The notes: generated from the letters alone by a model not told the origin. A stretch of 64,000 nt of DNA from Mesobacillus sp. AQ2 (GCF_030122805.1 NZ_CP126080.1:3718501-3782500); one strand, 5' to 3'. Positions 26,315 through 35,776 are shown, numbered from the stretch's first letter. Numbers and translations: made by a program.

Positions 26315-26575
26315 ACACCTGTTGATTGTAGTGGAAGGCGCGTAGGCTCCTCCGAAAATGCTAGCGCATTTTCATCGTGCGTGGGCAGGTTCAGGGAAGT
26401 TTCTCAATGTCCTGCGGGCGCAGCTGGTTAGGTGAGACCCCGCAGGAGCAAAGCGACGAGGAGGCTCAGCGCCAGCCAAGAAGAATTTGGTCTTTGAAAA
26501 AGCTGGCACTTGAGCTTTTTCATAATTCTTCCCCCGCGGAAAGCGAAGCGCCTGGAACAAAAATCAACAGTCTTG
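26315..26575. repeat. Dispersed palindromic repeat family B
   Basis: About 260 bp, with inverted ends (TGTTGATT...GGAAGGCGC at the left, GCGCCTGGAACAAAAATCAACA reading at the right). It contains GGTGAGACCCCGCAGGAGC and GACGAGGAGGCTC, hallmark parts of a repeat found between genes in many Bacillus-type genomes. About 55 bp, AT-rich, seem inserted before CCCCGCGGAAAGCGAAGCGC. No coding capacity. Confidence 0.75.
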
Positions 26576-26758
26576 TTTAACAGAGCCTTAAAATAAAAAG
26601 TTGTCAAACCAACCCATATTACTTGACTATATAAAGAAAGAATTATATAACGCAAGTTAGGTACAAGGTAATTTTTTCATCATTAGTATAGATTAATTGA
26701 AGCAATGTGTTATACTATTACCGAGATGTAAACACTTACAAATTATCATTCTTTCAAG

Positions 26759-26996
26759 AAAAGTGGAAGCGCCTTGACCTGCCGCGGCAAGCATTGGAGG
26801 CTGACCAGCGAAGTCGTTTTTTGTCTTCATTGGGCAGACCAAAATCGAAAAGTATAGCCGTCTGCCTAGAAACGCAGAAACTGGAGACTCCGGCAATGAA
26901 GCGTTTTTTGCTTCGGCGGGCGGAGTTGAAGTTTCGGAATTTCTAGGAGGCGACACTAGCCAAGCGACTCGAGCGGTCAGGCGCTGGAACTGGATT
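26759..26996 (+). repeat. Dispersed repeat family A, long copy 2
   Basis: Same organisation and orientation as 5268-5506 with scattered substitutions: GGAAGCGCCTTGACC at the left, AAACGCAGAAACTGGAGACT in the core and AGGCGCTGGAACTGGATT at the right. It ends 53 bp before pckA, so it may overlie the pckA promoter or leader. Confidence 0.85.
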
Positions 26997-27049
26997 CTCG
27001 AAAGTTGATATACGTATTTTGAATCTATAAAAAAGGAAGGTATCCTCCG

Positions 27050-28639
27050 ATGAACGTTGTAGGAATATCAAATGAACTTTCAGCATTATTAAAAGGAAGC
27101 AATGTACAGGTACAGCTATCTGTGCCCCAGCTTGTCGAAAAGGTCCTGAACCGCAACGAAGGGCTTTTGACATCAACTGGAGCAGTAAGAGCGACTACTG
27201 GTAAATATACTGGCCGTTCACCTAAAGATAAATTCATTGTCGAAGAAGAATCCGTGAAAGACAAAATTGACTGGGGCTCGGTCAATCAGCCGATCTCCGT
27301 GGAATCCTTCACGAAGCTATATAATAAGGTATTGAAGTTCCTTAAAGATAAAGAGGAAGTTTTCGTATTCAAGGGATTCGCCGGCGCGGATAAGAAATAC
27401 CGCCTGCCAATCCAGGTCATCAATGAATATGCATGGCACAACCTGTTTGCCCATCAATTGTTCATCCGTCCGACTGAGGAAGAGCTTCCTGAGCATGAAT
27501 CCGAGTTTACGGTCATTTCGGCTCCTACTTTCAAAGCAGATCCAGAGGTTGATGGAACAAACTCAGAAACATTCATCATTGTTTCCTTCGAACAGCGCGT
27601 CGTCTTGATCGGCGGAACGGAATATGCGGGCGAAATGAAGAAATCGATTTTCTCCGTGATGAACTATATACTTCCGGAAAATGGAATCCTTTCGATGCAC
27701 TGCTCAGCGAATGTAGGCCGCGAAGGGGATGTAGCATTGTTCTTCGGACTATCTGGCACAGGCAAAACAACTTTATCTGCTGATAATAATCGCCGTTTGA
27801 TCGGTGACGATGAGCATGGCTGGTCACCTAATGGTGTGTTCAACATCGAAGGCGGCTGCTATGCGAAATGCATCAACTTGTCCAAGGAAAAAGAACCGCA
27901 AATCTTTGATGCAATCCGCTTTGGATCTGTTCTTGAGAACGTCGTAGTCGATGACGAAACACGCGTGGCCGATTATGATGACGGCAGCCTGACAGAAAAC
28001 ACTCGTGCAGCCTATCCGATCCAGGCTATCGAAAACATCGTGGACCCAAGCATAGCGGGGCATCCAAACGCGATCGTATTCCTGACAGCTGACGCTTTCG
28101 GAGTCTTGCCTCCAATCGCCAGGCTGACAAAGGAACAAGCAATGTATCACTTCCTGAGCGGATACACTTCGAAGCTTGCTGGAACAGAACGCGGCATCAC
28201 TTCACCACAGGCAACATTCTCAACATGCTTCGGTTCTCCATTCCTTCCGCTTGCTGCCACAAGGTACGCGGAAATGCTTGGTGAAAAAATCGATGAGCAC
28301 AACGCAAAGGTATTCCTCGTGAATACAGGATGGACAGGCGGAGAGTATGGAACCGGCAGCCGCATGAAGCTGGCGTACACTCGCGCGATGGTCCAGGCAG
28401 CACTTGAAGGCGAACTGAACAACGTCGAAACCGCCAAAGACGAAATCTTTGGCCTCGATATCCCGCTGCACGTACCAGGTGTACCTGACGATGTCCTCCA
28501 GCCAGTCAAAACATGGAGTGACAAGGAAGCCTACTACGCAAAAGCAAACGAACTCGCAGACCAGTTCCGTGACAACTTCAAAAAGTTCACAAACGTACCG
28601 TCTGAAATCGAAGAAAAAGGCGGACCAACCGTTAAATAA
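27050..28639 (+). CDS. pckA: Phosphoenolpyruvate carboxykinase (ATP)
   Basis: 529 residues with the PEPCK-ATP signatures: P-loop [13 protein letters not shown] near residue 233, the metal-binding region LIGDDEHGW near 252, and [17 protein letters not shown] near 424. It converts oxaloacetate and ATP to phosphoenolpyruvate, the entry to gluconeogenesis, which would be needed for growth on hydroxybutyrate. AAGGAAGG lies before the ATG. Divergent from metK. Confidence 0.97.
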   Translation: MNVVGISNELSALLKGSNVQVQLSVPQLVEKVLNRNEGLLTSTGAVRATTGKYTGRSPKDKFIVEEESVKDKIDWGSVNQPISVESFTKLYNKVLKFLKDKEEVFVFKGFAGADKKYRLPIQVINEYAWHNLFAHQLFIRPTEEELPEHESEFTVISAPTFKADPEVDGTNSETFIIVSFEQRVVLIGGTEYAGEMKKSIFSVMNYILPENGILSMHCSANVGREGDVALFFGLSGTGKTTLSADNNRRLIGDDEHGWSPNGVFNIEGGCYAKCINLSKEKEPQIFDAIRFGSVLENVVVDDETRVADYDDGSLTENTRAAYPIQAIENIVDPSIAGHPNAIVFLTADAFGVLPPIARLTKEQAMYHFLSGYTSKLAGTERGITSPQATFSTCFGSPFLPLAATRYAEMLGEKIDEHNAKVFLVNTGWTGGEYGTGSRMKLAYTRAMVQAALEGELNNVETAKDEIFGLDIPLHVPGVPDDVLQPVKTWSDKEAYYAKANELADQFRDNFKKFTNVPSEIEEKGGPTVK

Positions 28640-28650
28640 GAATTTGAGTG

Positions 28651-28678
28651 AGGCCATCTCTGGAAAAGAGATGGCCTT
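28651..28678 (+). terminator. Terminator of pckA
   Basis: AGGCCATCTC-TGGAAAA-GAGATGGCCT followed by a T-rich tract. Confidence 0.9.
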
Positions 28679-28751
28679 TGATTTTATTATTTTGTTATTC
28701 ATAAATGGATTCTTATATTGAGCAAAGCCACAATCCCGTTCCCTTGTAGGA

Positions 28752-28925
28752 CAGGGCACCAATAAAGCCCTTTGCTGACCTAAATTCCCGTTCCATCCGA
28801 AAACAGGGCACCAATAAAACTCATTGGTGACCTAAAATCCCATTTCATCCGAAAACAGGGCACCAATAGAACCTATTGGTGCCCTAATATCCCGTCTCCT
28901 CAGAAAACAGGGCACCAATAAAGAT
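28752..28925. repeat. Four-copy 52-bp array, CAGGGCACCAATA units
   Basis: CAGGGCACCAATA starts at 28752, 28804, 28856 and 28908, exactly 52 bp apart. Each unit continues to an inverse ATTGGTGACC or ATTGGTGCCC half, so most units can form a short hairpin, then CCCRTY and ATCCGAAAA. It lies between the convergent genes pckA and ytmB. Confidence 0.9.
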
Positions 28926-28984
28926 GCACTTTGCATACTTGATTGTTTTTCTAACAGTTAGCACCAGCCCTTTTCAAAAAAAAA

Positions 28985-29005
28985 CAGAGCACAGTATGTG
29001 CCCTG
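28985..29005 (-). terminator. Terminator of ytmB
   Basis: Minus strand CAGGGCACA-TAC-TGTGCTCTG followed by nine T; overlaps the end of the ytmB region. Confidence 0.8.
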
Positions 29006-29006
29006 C

Positions 29007-29252
29007 TCAGTTTGTAGAGTTCAAGGAAACTAATTGATACGTAATGGTTGTTTCATTTTCTGTCCACTCGACCTTTGAAATGACTCCTGTTCCAGTCAGG
29101 TCGCCTTCGATCGTCTTTTTGACTTCTACTGGAATGTCAATTGGATAAAGCCTGTAGCCTTCCTTTTTCAAAGAGAAGAAGTTGTCTTCGAGCCTTTTTT
29201 CGCGGCCTTTTGTCACGATCATTGTATTCAACTCTAATGGCATCCCCATCAT
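29007..29252 (-). CDS. ytmB: YtmB-like DUF2584 protein
   Basis: 81 residues, soluble, with the pattern of B. subtilis YtmB: ELNTMIVTKGREKR at the start, EGYRLYPIDIPVEVKK in the middle and a C-terminal ITYQLVSLNSTN. Function is unknown. AGGAG precedes the first ATG at 7 nt. The same neighbour order pckA-ytmB-ytmA holds in B. subtilis. Confidence 0.85.
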   Translation of the reverse strand: MMGMPLELNTMIVTKGREKRLEDNFFSLKKEGYRLYPIDIPVEVKKTIEGDLTGTGVISKVEWTENETTITYQLVSLNSTN

Positions 29253-29291
29253 TTTTCGCTCCTATTCGCAAGTAACTTCAAATTCATTTTA

Positions 29292-30080
29292 TCATTGTTG
29301 CGGCTGTGATTTCATCCAATTCGTTAAATCGCTGACCACTTTCCGGTTCATCACCGGTGGAAAATAGTGCGTATATTCATCAAAGTACCAGCTTTCGACC
29401 GGCATGTCCAACTCTTTTAACCGTTTCTCGATCCGATAGGAGTGTTCAACCGAGACATTGCGGTCATTTCGGCCGTGGATCAGCAGCACGGGTGCTTTAA
29501 GGTTTTCGATTTCGTATAAAGGCGTCCTGAATTTATATCGGTTCGGCACCTTTTTCGGCGATCCGCCAATTACCCTTTTCATCATCCTTCGCAAGTCTTT
29601 TCTTTCCACATAGGTTAAAAACATATCGGTCACGCCGCCCCAGGTGACAACTGAGGCTGTCTCCGGAAATTGAATGGCCGTCAGCAAAGCCATCAAACCT
29701 CCGCGGGAAAACCCAAAGACATGAACCCTTTCAACCCCTGGCAGTGATTGAAGCAGCCTAAAGCCGGCATAGGCATCGTCACGGTCATTCCCGCCAAAAT
29801 CTTCATCCCCTTCACCACCCTGGTTGCCGCGGTAAAAAGGAGCAAAAACCGTAAAGCCTTCGGAAGCGAATTGGGCAATCCGGGCTGGCCTCACCTTCCC
29901 GACATTTTTGATTCCGCCACGAAGGTAAAGGAACCCTTCTGCCCCGCTTCCTTCAGCCGGTCTTGCCAGCAGCCCTTTGACACGCAGCCCGCCTGCAAAA
30001 TAAGTGACCATTTCAAGTTGGACTTTGGGGTTGGGAGAAGGAAACTTATATGCTGATATGATTTGACCGTCATTGTCCAC
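29292..30080 (-). CDS. ytmA: Alpha/beta hydrolase, prolyl-oligopeptidase-like YtmA
   Basis: About 262 residues. Nucleophile motif GFSRGG near residue 130, an acid in LLIHGRNDRNVS near 205 and the late histidine in DEYTHYFPP near 245 make a complete Ser-Asp-His set of the S9 hydrolase fold. I choose the GTG eight bases after AGGAG; the open frame extends 16 codons further without a site. The substrate is unknown. Confidence 0.82.
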   Translation of the reverse strand: MDNDGQIISAYKFPSPNPKVQLEMVTYFAGGLRVKGLLARPAEGSGAEGFLYLRGGIKNVGKVRPARIAQFASEGFTVFAPFYRGNQGGEGDEDFGGNDRDDAYAGFRLLQSLPGVERVHVFGFSRGGLMALLTAIQFPETASVVTWGGVTDMFLTYVERKDLRRMMKRVIGGSPKKVPNRYKFRTPLYEIENLKAPVLLIHGRNDRNVSVEHSYRIEKRLKELDMPVESWYFDEYTHYFPPVMNRKVVSDLTNWMKSQPQQ

Positions 30081-30197
30081 CTTCATCACTCCTCTATATG
30101 AATTTTTTTCTATTTTGCTACTGGGCATTCACACATTTTTTCTCTCCTCATACATTATCGTAAGCCCAATTTAAGACAGATTTTAGGAGGCATCTAT

Positions 30198-31193
30198 ATG
30201 AAAAAATGGTTCAAAGCCGCTTTTGCTTTATTTTTGGTTGCCATACTTATTATACCTCTTGCAGCCTGCAGTCAAGACAAGGTACAGACTGTTAAAGTGG
30301 CAGAGGTAACTCGTTCGATTTTCTATGCTCCTCAGTATGTTGCCCTTGCCAAAGGATTTTTTGAGGAAGAAGGATTGAAAATCGAGCTCACTACAGCTTG
30401 GGGCGGCGACAAGACAATGACCGCCGTGCTTTCGAATGCGGCAGATGTTGCATTAGTTGGCTCGGAAACTTCCATTTACGTTTATGCCCAGGATTCAAAC
30501 GACCCGGTCATCAACTTTGCCCAGCTGACCCAGACGGATGGTACCTTCCTTGTTTCCAGAGAGAAGATCGACAATTTTTCATGGGATGAGCTGAAGGGAT
30601 CTACCTATCTCGGACAGCGTACAGGCGGAATGCCGCAAATGGTCGGTGAATTCGTGCTCAAAAAACACGACATTGATCCGAAACAAGATTTAAAGATGAT
30701 CCAAAATATTGATTACGCCAATATTCCAAATGCCTTTGCTTCCGGAACCGGAGACTTTGTGCAGCTATTCGAGCCGCAGGCAAGCATGTTTGAAAAAGAA
30801 GGCAAAGGTCATATCGTCGCTTCATTCGGTACGGAGTCCGGTCATGTACCTTATACCACATTCATGGCAAAACAAAGCTACATGAAGGAAAACCCGGAAA
30901 CGATTGAAAAGTTCACCCGTGCCGTTTACAAAGCACAGAAATGGGTCGATTCCCACAGTGCCAAAGAAACCGCTGAAGCCATACAGGAATACTTTAAAGA
31001 TACCGATTTAGCGCTAATCGAAACAGTGGTTGACCGTTATAAGAGCCAGGGTTCATACGCAACTGACCCAATCCTCGATGAGGAAGAGTGGAACAATCTC
31101 CAGGCCATCATGGATGAAGCCGGGGAACTTCCTAAGCAAGTCAGCCATGACACTTTAGTCAATACAGAAGTGGCAGGAAAAGTCATGAAATAA
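30198..31193 (+). CDS. ytlA: ABC transporter substrate-binding lipoprotein YtlA (NitT/TauT type)
   Basis: 331 residues. Lipoprotein signal with lipobox LAAC (Cys24), then an SBP fold of the NMT1/SsuA type with VTRSIFYAPQYVALAKGFFEEEGL at residues 37-60 (family signature). The family binds nitrate, sulfonates or thiamine precursors. AGGAGG is 8-9 nt before the ATG. First gene of ytlACD; no riboswitch is seen in the 70-bp upstream gap with ytmA, so the ligand is open. Confidence 0.88.
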   Translation: MKKWFKAAFALFLVAILIIPLAACSQDKVQTVKVAEVTRSIFYAPQYVALAKGFFEEEGLKIELTTAWGGDKTMTAVLSNAADVALVGSETSIYVYAQDSNDPVINFAQLTQTDGTFLVSREKIDNFSWDELKGSTYLGQRTGGMPQMVGEFVLKKHDIDPKQDLKMIQNIDYANIPNAFASGTGDFVQLFEPQASMFEKEGKGHIVASFGTESGHVPYTTFMAKQSYMKENPETIEKFTRAVYKAQKWVDSHSAKETAEAIQEYFKDTDLALIETVVDRYKSQGSYATDPILDEEEWNNLQAIMDEAGELPKQVSHDTLVNTEVAGKVMK

Positions 31194-31210
31194 CAGGAGG
31201 TTGCAGCCTA

Positions 31211-31987
31211 ATGGACTTTTTGACATTAAGAGGGATTCATCACACTTATTTTACAAAAACATCCGCTGTCACTGCGCTGAATGACATTTCACTCGATGTC
31301 CAGGAAGGGGAATTCGTCTCCTTTCTGGGTCCGAGCGGCTGCGGCAAGACGACACTGCTTTCGATTATCGCAGGGCTGATCGAACCTTCTGACGGCAAGG
31401 TAAAACTCGAAGGGAAATCTGTCAAAGAGGCTTCGAACCAGACCGGATACATGCTGCAGCAGGATTACTTATTCCCCTGGAAAACGATTGAGGAAAATAT
31501 ATTGCTAGGATTAAAGATCAGCGGAACATTGGAAGAGTCAAAAAAAGAGGAAGTTTTAGCGCTGCTGGGACAGATGGGGCTGGAGAATGTAGAAAAACTT
31601 TATCCTAAACAGCTGTCCGGCGGGATGCGCCAGCGTGTGGCCCTGGTGCGGACACTGGCAACAGAACCCAAGCTGCTCATGCTCGATGAACCGTTTTCCG
31701 CCCTGGATTATCAAACGAAATTGAAGCTTGAGGACCTGGTTTCAAATACATTCAAGTCGTTTGGAAAAACAGCGATTTTGGTCACGCATGATATCGGGGA
31801 AGCCATCGCGATGAGTGATCGCATATTCCTGTTCTCACCAAGGCCCGGCCGCTTGCATAAAACCTTCTCAATGCCGGAAGAGCTTAGAAACCTGAGCCCG
31901 TTTGAGGCGAGAAATCACCCTTTATACAATGATCTGTTCCAGACGATATGGAAGGAGTTGGAATCCATTGAACCAGAAGAAAACTGA
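31211..31987 (+). CDS. ytlC: ABC transporter ATP-binding protein YtlC
   Basis: 258 residues, with Walker [10 protein letters not shown] near residue 38, Q-loop [10 protein letters not shown], signature [11 protein letters not shown] near 139 and Walker [13 protein letters not shown] near 158. It matches the SsuB/TauB ATPase class. ACAGGAGGTT precedes the ATG. Downstream end overlaps ytlD by 20 bp. Confidence 0.93.
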   Translation: MDFLTLRGIHHTYFTKTSAVTALNDISLDVQEGEFVSFLGPSGCGKTTLLSIIAGLIEPSDGKVKLEGKSVKEASNQTGYMLQQDYLFPWKTIEENILLGLKISGTLEESKKEEVLALLGQMGLENVEKLYPKQLSGGMRQRVALVRTLATEPKLLMLDEPFSALDYQTKLKLEDLVSNTFKSFGKTAILVTHDIGEAIAMSDRIFLFSPRPGRLHKTFSMPEELRNLSPFEARNHPLYNDLFQTIWKELESIEPEEN

Positions 31988-32774
31988 ACTCCTCCATCAA
32001 CAGTATCTGAAAAAGCTGAGCAGAGAGCAGAAAAAAGTCCGCCTCTATCAATTGTTGATTTTCATCGTTTTTTTTGCAAGCTGGGAAATGTCAAGCCAGC
32101 AAAAATGGATTGATCCTCTACTCTTCAGTTCACCCTCAAAAGTCTGGAATCTGCTGATTGAGAAGACGCTCGACGGTTCGCTCGCTGTCAACCTTGGCAT
32201 AACACTGGCAGAGACTGTACTCGGATTCATCCTGGGTACCCTCGCCGGAACCATACTCGCCGCAATACTATGGTGGTCGCCGCTGCTATCAAGAATACTG
32301 GACCCTTACCTCGTCATTTTGAATTCAATGCCAAAAGTGGCATTAGGGCCGATCCTGATTGTCGCGCTGGGGACCAATATGACTTCCATTATTGCAATGG
32401 GAGCCATCATCTCCGTAATCATCACGACAATCGTGGTCTACACCTCTTTTAAAGAAGTGGATCCCAACTATTTAAGAGTGCTGCAAACATTCGGTGCCAC
32501 AAGGACTCAGTGCTTCAGGGAAGCCATCCTGCCAGCCTCATTCCCGACCATCATTTCAACCTTGAAAGTGAATGTCGGCCTTAGCTGGGTAGGGGTCATG
32601 GTTGGAGAATTCCTCGTTTCGGCACGTGGTCTTGGCTACATGATCATCTACGGATTCCAGGTATTCAACTTCACGCTCGTATTCCTGTCGCTGCTGGTCA
32701 TCGCTGTGTTCGCAACCGTGATGTATCAGCTGGTCGAGCTGCTCGAAAAGAAACTGATTAAAAGTAACCAGTGA
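31968..32774 (+). CDS. ytlD: ABC transporter permease YtlD
   Basis: About 268 residues with six membrane segments and the EAA-type cytoplasmic loop ([21 protein letters not shown] near residue 165-185). It belongs to the SsuC/TauC permease family. I choose the TTG (LNQKKTELL) with AAGGAG ten bases upstream; an ATG 22 codons earlier would give a tail unlike the family. Operon partner of ytlA and ytlC. Confidence 0.9.
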   Translation: MNQKKTELLHQQYLKKLSREQKKVRLYQLLIFIVFFASWEMSSQQKWIDPLLFSSPSKVWNLLIEKTLDGSLAVNLGITLAETVLGFILGTLAGTILAAILWWSPLLSRILDPYLVILNSMPKVALGPILIVALGTNMTSIIAMGAIISVIITTIVVYTSFKEVDPNYLRVLQTFGATRTQCFREAILPASFPTIISTLKVNVGLSWVGVMVGEFLVSARGLGYMIIYGFQVFNFTLVFLSLLVIAVFATVMYQLVELLEKKLIKSNQ

Positions 32775-32775
32775 T

Positions 32776-32802
32776 GAAGCCAGGTTTAATCCTTCTGGCT
32801 TC
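32776..32802 (+). terminator. Terminator of ytlACD
   Basis: GAAGCCAG-GTTTAATCCTT-CTGGCTTC followed by TTTTAGTTTTAG, just after the ytlD stop. Confidence 0.8.
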
Positions 32803-32852
32803 TTTTAGTTTTAGGCGAAAAATGATTCTCTCTTTAGAATAAGTAGTGCCAT

Positions 32853-32948
32853 CGCCAATAAAAACGGATTTTCACCAATAAAGGTGTGAACTTCGCCAAT
32901 AAAATCAGATTTTCGCCAATAAGATAAAATTTGTTTTTCGCCAATTAG
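32853..32948. repeat. Five CGCCAATAA motifs at 20-21 bp spacing
   Basis: (T)CGCCAAT motifs start at 32853, 32873 (CACCAAT), 32894, 32914 and 32939. Spacings are 20, 21, 20 and 25 bp. It lies in the convergent gap between ytlD and ytkD. Confidence 0.8.
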
Positions 32949-33025
32949 TTAGTGAACTGCATTTGTAACGACCTTTCGTAATGCGTATTTGCCATGAAAG
33001 ATCATATTCCCGTACAGATCCACCT

Positions 33026-33063
33026 AAAAAATTGGCGGTCTCAACAGCAAGCCGCCAATTTTT
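33026..33063 (-). terminator. Terminator of ytkD
   Basis: AAAAAATTGGCGG and CCGCCAATTTTT arms around TCTCAACAGCAAG; can act on either strand, with a T run on the minus strand after the stem. Confidence 0.85.
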
Positions 33064-33071
33064 CATCTCTT

Positions 33072-33530
33072 TTACTGCAAAAATTCAAGCGCATGTTTTA
33101 TGACATCGTCCTTCATGATAAAGCTATACTCATCCTTCATTCTCTCTGCGAGCAAATCTCCACTTATAAGTACGGGGCCCCCTGTTTCCAGGTAATCATC
33201 CTGGGGTACGATTTTCTCCACTTCACCGTAAAAGATTCTTTTTACAAATGAACCTTCTCTATCCATAACCTGATATTCCCCAACAAACTCGAGGCTGCTT
33301 AAAAATGCACCCGTTTCTTCCATGACCTCCCGGTGAGCGGCATCCTCCAAGGTTTCATCTTTCTCCATTTTGCCGCCGGGAAACTCGAGACCTCTTACTT
33401 TATGGTTGGTCAAAAGCCACTGGTCCCGATATTTACAGATGACCAGCACGTGGCATGCCTTTTTTTCAAAGGCGTTTTCCTGAAAGGACAAGATTACGTC
33501 CTCGCCGTTCATCGCTTTAAACTTTTCCAT
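33072..33530 (-). CDS. ytkD: RNA/nucleotide pyrophosphohydrolase YtkD (NUDIX)
   Basis: 152 residues. A complete NUDIX box GX5EX7REUXEEXGU lies at about residues 53-75 (GGKMEKDE...REVMEETG). B. subtilis YtkD hydrolyses 8-oxo-dGTP and ATP and can act on RNA 5' ends. Sequence pattern and place in the ytl-ytk-dps block fit. GGGGAGAGGG precedes the ATG. Confidence 0.88.
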   Translation of the reverse strand: MEKFKAMNGEDVILSFQENAFEKKACHVLVICKYRDQWLLTNHKVRGLEFPGGKMEKDETLEDAAHREVMEETGAFLSSLEFVGEYQVMDREGSFVKRIFYGEVEKIVPQDDYLETGGPVLISGDLLAERMKDEYSFIMKDDVIKHALEFLQ

Positions 33531-33590
33531 ATTCCCTCTCCCCGTTCTATTTCTTGATCTAATTATATAGAAAAACAGAAAATGAATAAA

Positions 33591-33611
33591 CCGCAGACGA
33601 TTTGTCTGCGG
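33591..33611 (-). terminator. Terminator of the gene at 33617
   Basis: CCGCAGAC and GTCTGCGG around GATTT; on the minus strand TTTATTCATTTTC follows. Confidence 0.8.
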
Positions 33612-33616
33612 CTGCT

Positions 33617-33937
33617 CTATCTTTCAGGTAATATTCCCATGCTTTCAATATGGTTCCTCGCTTCTTCATCTCCAAGCTTATAGATCATTTCATATGTCTG
33701 GATCAGTTGTCTGTCGAGAGCATCATTTTCCCGGTCATAATGGTACTGGACATATGGAACGTGCGCCCTCATGAAGTTTTGCCAGCCTGTGGAATGTCCC
33801 TGGTCGAATATTTCCCTTAATGCGGTGATTTCCTCGTCAGTTGCCTCAATTTTAAAATTCCATGGAGATGCAGTTGATACGCTTTGAATCTCGCCATCAC
33901 TGATGTTGATATAGTATGTTTTTTTGCTTTCTGTCAT
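33617..33937 (-). CDS. Conserved hypothetical protein (106 aa)
   Basis: From MTESKKTYYINISDG, with GAGGTGAG 4-5 nt upstream. The protein has a beta-strand start followed by mostly helical, acidic sequence rich in aromatic residues (HVPYVQYHYDRENDALD); no signal peptide, membrane segment or cysteine. I cannot name a family. It lies between ytkD and the gene at 34190 with its own terminator. Confidence 0.75.
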   Translation of the reverse strand: MTESKKTYYINISDGEIQSVSTASPWNFKIEATDEEITALREIFDQGHSTGWQNFMRAHVPYVQYHYDRENDALDRQLIQTYEMIYKLGDEEARNHIESMGILPER

Positions 33938-34189
33938 GTTTCTCACCTCATGGATATCGTTCCCTGCGTCTATATTTCTTTATACTGAATATCATTAAAA
34001 TAATTAATTTTTAAGCACTCCAAATTTACTTTTAAAGTAAGGAGTATGTTAAAATTAGACACAAATAAAAATAAAGTGAATCAATAACCCAACAGGGAAA
34101 TACTTCAAGTTGAAGGCATATTTTTTCCTATGGAGGGTATTAAATAAGTATAGGATTATGGAGGATAAGAGAAGGAGAGGTGAAATGCC

Positions 34190-34444
34190 ATGAAACTGAT
34201 TGATGAGCTATACGAACTATACCGCAACAAATTGACCGGCGACGAAGAGGATATCGATATGCTCGCTTTTGCCTTCCTTGAAGAAATGAGCCGTGAAGAC
34301 CTGTTGAAGATTATCCAGGACCTTGATAAGCAGGAGCTTTATGATTTGATGGGTCTCTATTTAATCGAGAGTCTTAAGGGGAAATTTGCCCAGGATGACT
34401 TTGGCGCGCGCTCTGTCACATATCCTTCCCGCAACATCCATTAA
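34190..34444 (+). CDS. Small acidic cytoplasmic protein (84 aa), DUF6154-like
   Basis: MKLIDELYELYRNKLTGDEE opens an 84-residue, all-helical, acidic protein that ends in SYPSRNIH-like polar residues. It resembles a small Bacillus family (DUF6154 in my recollection), function unknown. GAAGGAGAGGTG precedes the ATG. The upstream 240 bp (33950-34189) contain no other gene; they include an ACTTTTAAAGT palindrome near 34029 and probably the promoter. Confidence 0.75.
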   Translation: MKLIDELYELYRNKLTGDEEDIDMLAFAFLEEMSREDLLKIIQDLDKQELYDLMGLYLIESLKGKFAQDDFGARSVTYPSRNIH

Positions 34445-34470
34445 CGAATAGTCATAGTCCATACATACAA

Positions 34471-34530
34471 ACCGGCTGTTGAAGCCGGTTTTTTCTTTAT
34501 TTAACAAAAAAAAACTGGCTACGGCCAGTT
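34471..34530 (+). terminator. Two consecutive terminators after the gene at 34190
   Basis: ACCGGCT-GTTGA-AGCCGGT then six T (34471-34496), followed by AACTGGC-TACG-GCCAGTT then six T (34513-34536). The second may serve the opposite strand too. Confidence 0.85.
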
Positions 34531-34573
34531 TTTTCTTTCTAGATAAGAAAGTGTAAAATTCACTTATATAATT

Positions 34574-34693
34574 GTCCAGCTCCAGCGCCTAGCCCCTCGA
34601 GTCGTTTCGGTCCGCCCAATGAAGTCAAAGAACGACTTCACCGGTCGGCCCTCCAACGCTTGTCGGCGCTGACCGAGGCGCTTCCGCTTTTCT
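34574..34693 (-). repeat. Dispersed repeat family A, short copy lacking the core
   Basis: Read on the minus strand it matches the left 80 bp of the long copies (AAGCGGAAGCGCCTCGG ... GACTTCATTGGGCGGACCGAAA) and then jumps directly to the right end (CGACTCGAGGGGCTAGGCGCTGGAGCTGGA). About 120 bp of core are absent. It abuts the dps stop codon. Confidence 0.85.
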
Positions 34694-35134
34694 TTATCCA
34701 AGATAAGCCTTGAACATCCACATATGTTTGCGAAGGCTCATTTTCACTTCCGTCATCATATCAGCGGTAGCGGTATCGTCTGCCTTCTCTGCAAGTTCGA
34801 TTGCTTGCTGAAGCTCTTCAACGATTGTTGCAAAGTCATCATGCAATTGTTTTACCATTTCTTCTTCTTTTTCAGAACCTGTTGCCTCTTTTACTGAAGA
34901 CAGTTCCAAATATTCTTTAAGCGTTGCTACAGGCTTTCCGTCCAACGCGAGAATTCTTTCTGCAAATTCATCGATGATTGTCGCTGCTTCATTGTAAAGT
35001 TCTTCAAATTTCACATGAAGTGTGAAAAAATGCCGGCCTTTTACATACCAGTGATAATTGTGGAGCTTGGTATAAAGAACCGTCCAGTTCGCTACTTGTT
35101 TGTTTACTGCTTGAATTAGTTCATTTTGTGCCAT
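34694..35134 (-). CDS. dps: Dps-family ferritin-like DNA-protection protein
   Basis: 146 residues. The Dps ferroxidase set is visible: LHNYHWYVKG (His near 27-30), HVKFEELYNEA and IIDEFAERILALDG (Asp/Glu/His ligands, residues 43-65). Such proteins oxidise iron with peroxide and form dodecamers. B. subtilis has dps (ytkB) at the same place. Start ATG with GGAGGA upstream. The repeat family A short copy touches its 3' end. Confidence 0.93.
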   Translation of the reverse strand: MAQNELIQAVNKQVANWTVLYTKLHNYHWYVKGRHFFTLHVKFEELYNEAATIIDEFAERILALDGKPVATLKEYLELSSVKEATGSEKEEEMVKQLHDDFATIVEELQQAIELAEKADDTATADMMTEVKMSLRKHMWMFKAYLG

Positions 35135-35265
35135 GTAAATTCATCCTCCTCTTAGTCATAAATTATATTCCCCTCCCTGGGTGAGAAAAAACATGCTGGC
35201 AGCAACTTTTTTCCTATCCCGGAATGGAACATGCTACAATAATTTTGAACAAAGGAGGACGTATT

Positions 35266-35433
35266 ATGTATACCGTTTTGATTATCTCAGTCATTATCGT
35301 CATCGTTGTCCTGGTTTTAAGCGTGTTGACGACTTCGAAGGCATATCAATTCAAACACACGATCGACCCGATTGAAAGCAGCAGCGGAGAAACCAGGGAA
35401 TCTGAAAACGAAGAAACTGGTAAAAATAAATAA
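35266..35433 (+). CDS. ytzI: Small membrane protein YtzI
   Basis: 55 residues from [20 protein letters not shown] (single membrane helix, residues 2-22) to an acidic, Glu-rich tail. AAAGGAGGA lies 8 nt before the ATG; the open frame starts earlier but without a site. Same position as B. subtilis ytzI. Function unknown. Confidence 0.75.
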   Translation: MYTVLIISVIIVIVVLVLSVLTTSKAYQFKHTIDPIESSSGETRESENEETGKNK

Positions 35434-35460
35434 AAAAGGAGCCGAAAGCCAGCTCCTTTT
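35434..35460 (+). terminator. Terminator of ytzI
   Basis: AAAAGGAGC-CGAAAGCCA-GCTCCTTTT followed by TCC; overlaps the stop region. Confidence 0.8.
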
Positions 35461-35492
35461 TCCTGATTCTATTTACAAGAAGGGATTTACCT

Positions 35493-35747
35493 ATGCTAAA
35501 AAAAGCATTCATCGGCATTATCCGATTTTATCAAACGGTCATTTCGCCATTAAAGCCGCCAACTTGCCGTTTTTACCCGACCTGCTCCCATTACGGGGTT
35601 GAAGCGATCCAAAAATTCGGACCCTTCAAAGGCGGATGGCTGACAATCGTCCGGATCCTGAAATGCCAGCCACTGCATCCTGGCGGCTTCGATCCTGTAC
35701 CGGAAGAGTGGCCTTCTAAGAAAAAAGCCAAGGCACATGATCATTAA
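35493..35747 (+). CDS. yidD: Membrane protein insertion efficiency factor YidD
   Basis: 84 residues, the usual YidD size, with the signature [20 protein letters not shown] (residues 10-29) and [12 protein letters not shown] and [14 protein letters not shown]. Conserved cysteines are at about 24, 29 and 58. It is a peripheral membrane factor associated with insertion by YidC. B. subtilis homologue is YtjA. Confidence 0.95.
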   Translation: MLKKAFIGIIRFYQTVISPLKPPTCRFYPTCSHYGVEAIQKFGPFKGGWLTIVRILKCQPLHPGGFDPVPEEWPSKKKAKAHDH

Positions 35748-35776
35748 GGGTGATTCATTCTACCTAGATCATTGAA

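Noticed and set aside
26377..26580. Reading frames within repeat families A and B (5318-5542, 26377-26580, 26707-26946)
   Set aside because: They lie wholly in non-coding dispersed repeats and differ between copies by frameshifts.
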